Assembly: GCF_900699765.1 (NCBI RefSeq)
Contig: NZ_CAADHO010000002.1
Coordinates: 806,001 to 870,000, forward strand
Direction: 5' to 3'
Source: Desulfoluna butyratoxydans
GTDB lineage: Bacteria > Desulfobacterota > Desulfobacteria > Desulfobacterales > Desulfolunaceae
DNA: 64,000 nt
Shown here: positions 61,374 to 64,000 of the stretch, in pieces
How the letters are laid out: every line of letters starts with the position of its first letter
Position numbering within the stretch: the stretch's first letter is position 1
The notes under the pieces: model-generated
What the model was told of the DNA's origin: nothing
Databases searched by the model: none
What the model saw: the letters and a program-made list of their open reading frames with translations, nothing else
Made by a program: the position numbers and the translations under genes

Positions 61374-61946
61374 TTAATAGACGAAGGCGGCGTGTCGCCA
61401 GTCGGTTTCAAAGGCGTCCAGATCGGCAAAGAGGCCGATGAACTTCAGGTAAACGGGCAGGGTGAACTCTTCCAGGCGGGCCCTGGCCCGGACCTGGTAG
61501 GCTTCCCCGCGTGTCAGGTCGGTGAGGGCGGCCGCGCGCAGCCCTTCCAGGCGGCTCATGACCTGCTTGGCCTCCTCGTAGTTTTCGGTGGTGAGGCTCT
61601 GGGGCTCGGCCCAGGAGCGGGTGATGGTGTAGACTTTTTTCATGGCGTCGAACTTGACCCGGTGTTCGGCCCGGATGGAGGCGATGCGCTTGTCAAACCA
61701 GAACCGCTTCTGTTCAAAGATGTCGATGTCGTAGGAGACCGTGGTCTCCACCCCGCTCTGGACGGCGGTTTCCACCTTTTCCACAAAGGCCCCCTCCAGC
61801 TCGGTGTAAAGGAGCAGGTGGTCCCGGGTGTTGGTGATGGTGAGGCTTGCAAGCCGCGGGTCCTGGGACGCAGCCCCTGCGGCTGCGGCAAGGAGGAGAA
61901 TCAGGAGCACCACACAGACGGCAAGCGTTGAGAGTCGGCTTTTCAT
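61374..61946 (-). CDS. DUF4390 exported protein
   Basis: A 190-residue protein with a signal peptide (residues 1-26, VCVVLLILLLAAAAGA) and a single DUF4390 domain (about 30-190): LTITNTRDHLLLYTELEGAF, ETTVSYDIDIFEQKRFWFD and TITRSWAEP. The family is almost always encoded directly upstream of ntrY-type kinases, so it may feed the kinase with an envelope signal; this is inference. It overlaps lpxC by four bases on the 5' side. Confidence 0.9.
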   Translation of the reverse strand: MKSRLSTLAVCVVLLILLLAAAAGAASQDPRLASLTITNTRDHLLLYTELEGAFVEKVETAVQSGVETTVSYDIDIFEQKRFWFDKRIASIRAEHRVKFDAMKKVYTITRSWAEPQSLTTENYEEAKQVMSRLEGLRAAALTDLTRGEAYQVRARARLEEFTLPVYLKFIGLFADLDAFETDWRHAAFVY

Positions 61947-62821
61947 AGGGCGTCGGCTTCCACCGTGCGTGTCTCCCAGGAGTCCTTGTGTTCGAAGAGG
62001 GTCTCCAGGAAAGCGTGGTTAAAAGCGTGTCCGGACTTATTGGTGGTGATATGGGCAAGGATCGGCATCCCCAGAAGGGAAAAATCACCCAGGCAGTCCA
62101 GGAGCTTATGGCGGGCAAACTCATCGGGGAACCTCAGGCCCCCTTCGTTCATGATGCCGTCGTCGGTGAGGGCGATGCCGGTGTCCAGCTCCGCGCCCCG
62201 CCCCAGCCCGTAAAGCTTGAGCATCTTGATGTCCCGGTAGAACCCGAAGGTGCGGGCCGGGCTGATGTCGGTGAGGAAGGTGTTGTCCCGGGAGTCCAGG
62301 GTGACGCTCTGTTCGTTGATCATGGGGTGATTGAAGGCGATGCCGCAGGTGATGGAGAAGTGGTCGCACGGCACGGCGGTTACCCGCTTGTCCCCCTCGC
62401 AGAGCTCCACTTTTTTGGTGATGGCCAGAAAGCTCCGGGGCTTGTCCAGCGCCACAATGCCTGCTTCCATGATGCCTTGGGCAAACACGCGGGCGCTGCC
62501 GTCCATGATGGGCATCTCATACCCGTCGATGGTCACCAGGGCGTTGTCGATGGCAAGGCCTGCAAAGGTGGCCATGAGGTGTTCGATGGTGGAGACAATG
62601 GCGCCCTCCTGGCCGATGACCGTGGCAAGGCTCGTGTCCACGACGTTTCGGAACAGGGCCCGGATGGTGGGGCTGTCGGGGAGGTCGCTGCGCTGGAACC
62701 GAATGCCGTGATTGGCGGGGGCCGGATGGACGGTCAGGTTGACCCGAACACCGGAGTGGACGCCGGTTCCCGAGCATGAAAAAGGTTTTGCTAAGGTGCG
62801 TTGATTCATGTAAATTGTCAT
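61943..62821 (-). CDS. lpxC: UDP-3-O-acyl-N-acetylglucosamine deacetylase LpxC
   Basis: About 292 residues; a zinc amidase for the first committed step of lipid A synthesis. Motifs: QRTLAKPFSCSGTGVHSG at the start, STIEHLMATFAGLAIDNA with the zinc histidine (about 77-94), ARTFGFYRDI, and HKLLDCLGD (about 234-242) with the second zinc histidine and aspartate, then SGHAFNHAFL near the end with the catalytic histidine. ATG 62821 or 62809 are both possible; neither has a strong ribosome site. It is the first gene of a long minus-strand operon with DUF4390, ntrYX, rsmD, coaD and LysR. Confidence 0.95.
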   Translation of the reverse strand: MTIYMNQRTLAKPFSCSGTGVHSGVRVNLTVHPAPANHGIRFQRSDLPDSPTIRALFRNVVDTSLATVIGQEGAIVSTIEHLMATFAGLAIDNALVTIDGYEMPIMDGSARVFAQGIMEAGIVALDKPRSFLAITKKVELCEGDKRVTAVPCDHFSITCGIAFNHPMINEQSVTLDSRDNTFLTDISPARTFGFYRDIKMLKLYGLGRGAELDTGIALTDDGIMNEGGLRFPDEFARHKLLDCLGDFSLLGMPILAHITTNKSGHAFNHAFLETLFEHKDSWETRTVEADAL

Positions 62822-63191
62822 CACCGTATCGTCTGCGGGGGCCTGATAAAGGCCGCCCGATATCGTCGTTTTGATCGTGTCCGATCGTTTCAGTGTCCCT
62901 TGAGAGTTTTTCCCGAAGTATCCAAATCGTTTGTGCATGGTGGTGTGATGGGTTTGTCCGATAAACGCATCAGGCGTGTCGACATCCTATGCCCTGTGAG
63001 GGCCGTCTGTCTGTGCGTGGTATCACTCGTAAAGTCGACACACGCGGGTGGATGTGGGTGCCGTGGTCCGTGGCCCCTGATTATTCGGAAAAATCTCAAC
63101 TTAGTGGGTTTATATATCAAATACCATGAAATATCAAAGCCATTGTCATCCCGGAGCCCCGGGGCTCCCTGGGGGGTGAAAAGGAGGGGGC
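62822..63191. other. Divergent intergenic region lpxC / comM-like
   Basis: No gene seen. Contains a perfect 16-bp palindrome GGAGCCCCGGGGCTCC (63153-63168) about 24 bases before the comM-like start, and two related A/T words ATATCAAA (63115-63122, 63131-63138 region). Promoters for both genes are probably here but not clear by eye. Confidence 0.5.
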
Positions 63192-64000
63192 GTGCTGGCC
63201 AGGGTTTTCAGCAGTGCACTGGTGGGGGTGGAAGCCCGGGTGGTGGATGTGGAGGTGGATATCGCCCGCGGACTTCCGGCCTTTACCACGGTGGGGCTTG
63301 CCGAGACCGCCGTACGGGAGAGCCGGGAGCGGGTCAAGGCGGCGGTGACCAATTCCGGTTTTCAGTTTCCCAGGGATCGCATCACCGTCAACCTGGCCCC
63401 TGCCGACATGCGCAAGGAGGGCACGGGCTTTGACCTGCCCGTGGCCTTAGGGGTTCTCACGGCAACGGGCATGGTGCCCCAGGGCGCGGCATCGGGCTTT
63501 TTGATCTGCGGAGAGCTGGCCCTGGACGGACGTGTCAAGCCGGTGCGAGGCGTCCTGGCCATGGCCATGGAGGCCGGGCGTCGTGGGATGAACGCGGTGA
63601 TGGTCCCCAGGGACAACGGCGTCGAGGCCTCGGTGGTGCGGGGCATCAGGGTCTTTGCCGTGGGAAGCCTCTCCGAGGCCGTGGGGTTTTTTAAGGGCAT
63701 CCATCCCCTGGTGCCGGAGCCGCCCTTTGACGGGCTGGAGCCCGGTGCCGGCAGCTGCCCTGTGGATTTTTCAGATATCGTGGGCCAGCATCATGCCAAG
63801 CGGGCCCTTGAGATCGCGGCGGCAGGGCGCCACAACCTCCTGATGAACGGGCCTCCGGGATCCGGAAAAACCATGCTTGCCCGCGCCCTGCCCTCCATCT
63901 TGCCCACCCTCTCCTTTGATGAGGCCCTGGAGACCACCCGGGTCCACTCCGCAGCGGGCCTTCTGGACAGAAGCACGCCCCTGGTCACCATTCGCCCGGT
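63192..64000 (+). CDS. YifB/ComM-family AAA+ protein (Mg-chelatase-like), 5' part
   Basis: The first about 269 residues are visible; the gene runs off the right edge. The N-terminal ChlI-type domain (about 20-140) reads SSALVGVEARVVDVEVDIARGLPAFTTVGL in pieces and has the lon-protease-like S5 fold. The AAA+ part begins near 190 (FSDIVGQHHAKRALEIAAAG), with Walker A NGPPGSGKTMLARALP (about 219-234). ComM is a branch-migration helicase for natural transformation and recombination in proteobacteria. The start is a GTG at 63192 with AAGGAGG just upstream. A natural-transformation role would fit with the type IV pilus genes, but that is inference. Confidence 0.93.
   Translation, partial: MLARVFSSALVGVEARVVDVEVDIARGLPAFTTVGLAETAVRESRERVKAAVTNSGFQFPRDRITVNLAPADMRKEGTGFDLPVALGVLTATGMVPQGAASGFLICGELALDGRVKPVRGVLAMAMEAGRRGMNAVMVPRDNGVEASVVRGIRVFAVGSLSEAVGFFKGIHPLVPEPPFDGLEPGAGSCPVDFSDIVGQHHAKRALEIAAAGRHNLLMNGPPGSGKTMLARALPSILPTLSFDEALETTRVHSAAGLLDRSTPLVTIRP

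Overview
The window looks like a core-chromosome stretch of a GC-rich Gram-negative anaerobe of the Desulfobacterota, probably close to sulfate reducers such as Desulfoluna. This placement is inferred from gene content and order; no database was searched. Supporting features are a complete pilMNOPQ operon, an lpxC / DUF4390 / ntrY / ntrX / rsmD / coaD run, a SahR-type ArsR-methyltransferase regulator beside ahcY, UbiA/UbiX/UbiD proteins resembling the late futalosine menaquinone enzymes, several radical SAM enzymes and a LysR of the type linked to selenium metabolism.

Layout. 1-1274: 5' part of a membrane receptor with an ABC-type ligand-binding domain (minus strand, runs off the left edge). 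2358-2837: exported hypothetical. 3488-11372: copper/silver efflux system, cusC, cusB and cusA, bracketed by two secreted Met/His-rich proteins, with a sigma-54-like promoter in front. 11644-15213: EpmB/KamA-type aminomutase and a hybrid histidine kinase whose C-terminal tail is encoded by a dispersed repeat. 15572-18971: AtuA-like protein plus DUF4387 and an NtrC-type activator, with a good sigma-54 promoter between them. 19483-25835: UbiD, an FMN split-barrel protein, UbiX, UbiA, an AmrS-like radical SAM enzyme and a methyltransferase, probably quinone synthesis. 25922-27847: Hpt, receiver-phosphatase and anti-sigma-type kinase signalling module. 28148-30684: SahR and ahcY. 30971-39659: transketolase, radical SAM protein, htpG, a Fur-FeoA fusion, an SH3 protein, a PfkB kinase and a TPR membrane protein. 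40395-45726: pilMNOPQ. 46019-51634: TPR lipoprotein, LysM protein, thrC and serS. 51947-55095: 5-formyl-THF cyclo-ligase, a TrkA-type potassium channel, pcm and a YqaA-type membrane protein. 55464-62821: LysR, coaD, rsmD, ntrX, ntrY, DUF4390 and lpxC, one long minus-strand operon. 63192 to the end: 5' part of a YifB/ComM-type AAA+ protein.

The most unusual feature is a family of dispersed, modular, strongly palindromic elements filling most intergenic gaps (about 21 pieces). Nearly all carry a CCTCCGGCGG end. One module has a nine-base loop (TCGTTCCTC, or GAGGAACGA on the other strand) held by arms whose sequence differs in every copy while base pairing is kept. Such repeated covariation points to selection on structure. 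The elements separate cusB from cusA, lie between sahR and ahcY, abut the stop codons of kamA and transketolase, and supply codons to a histidine kinase. No transposase or reverse transcriptase that could move them lies in the window.
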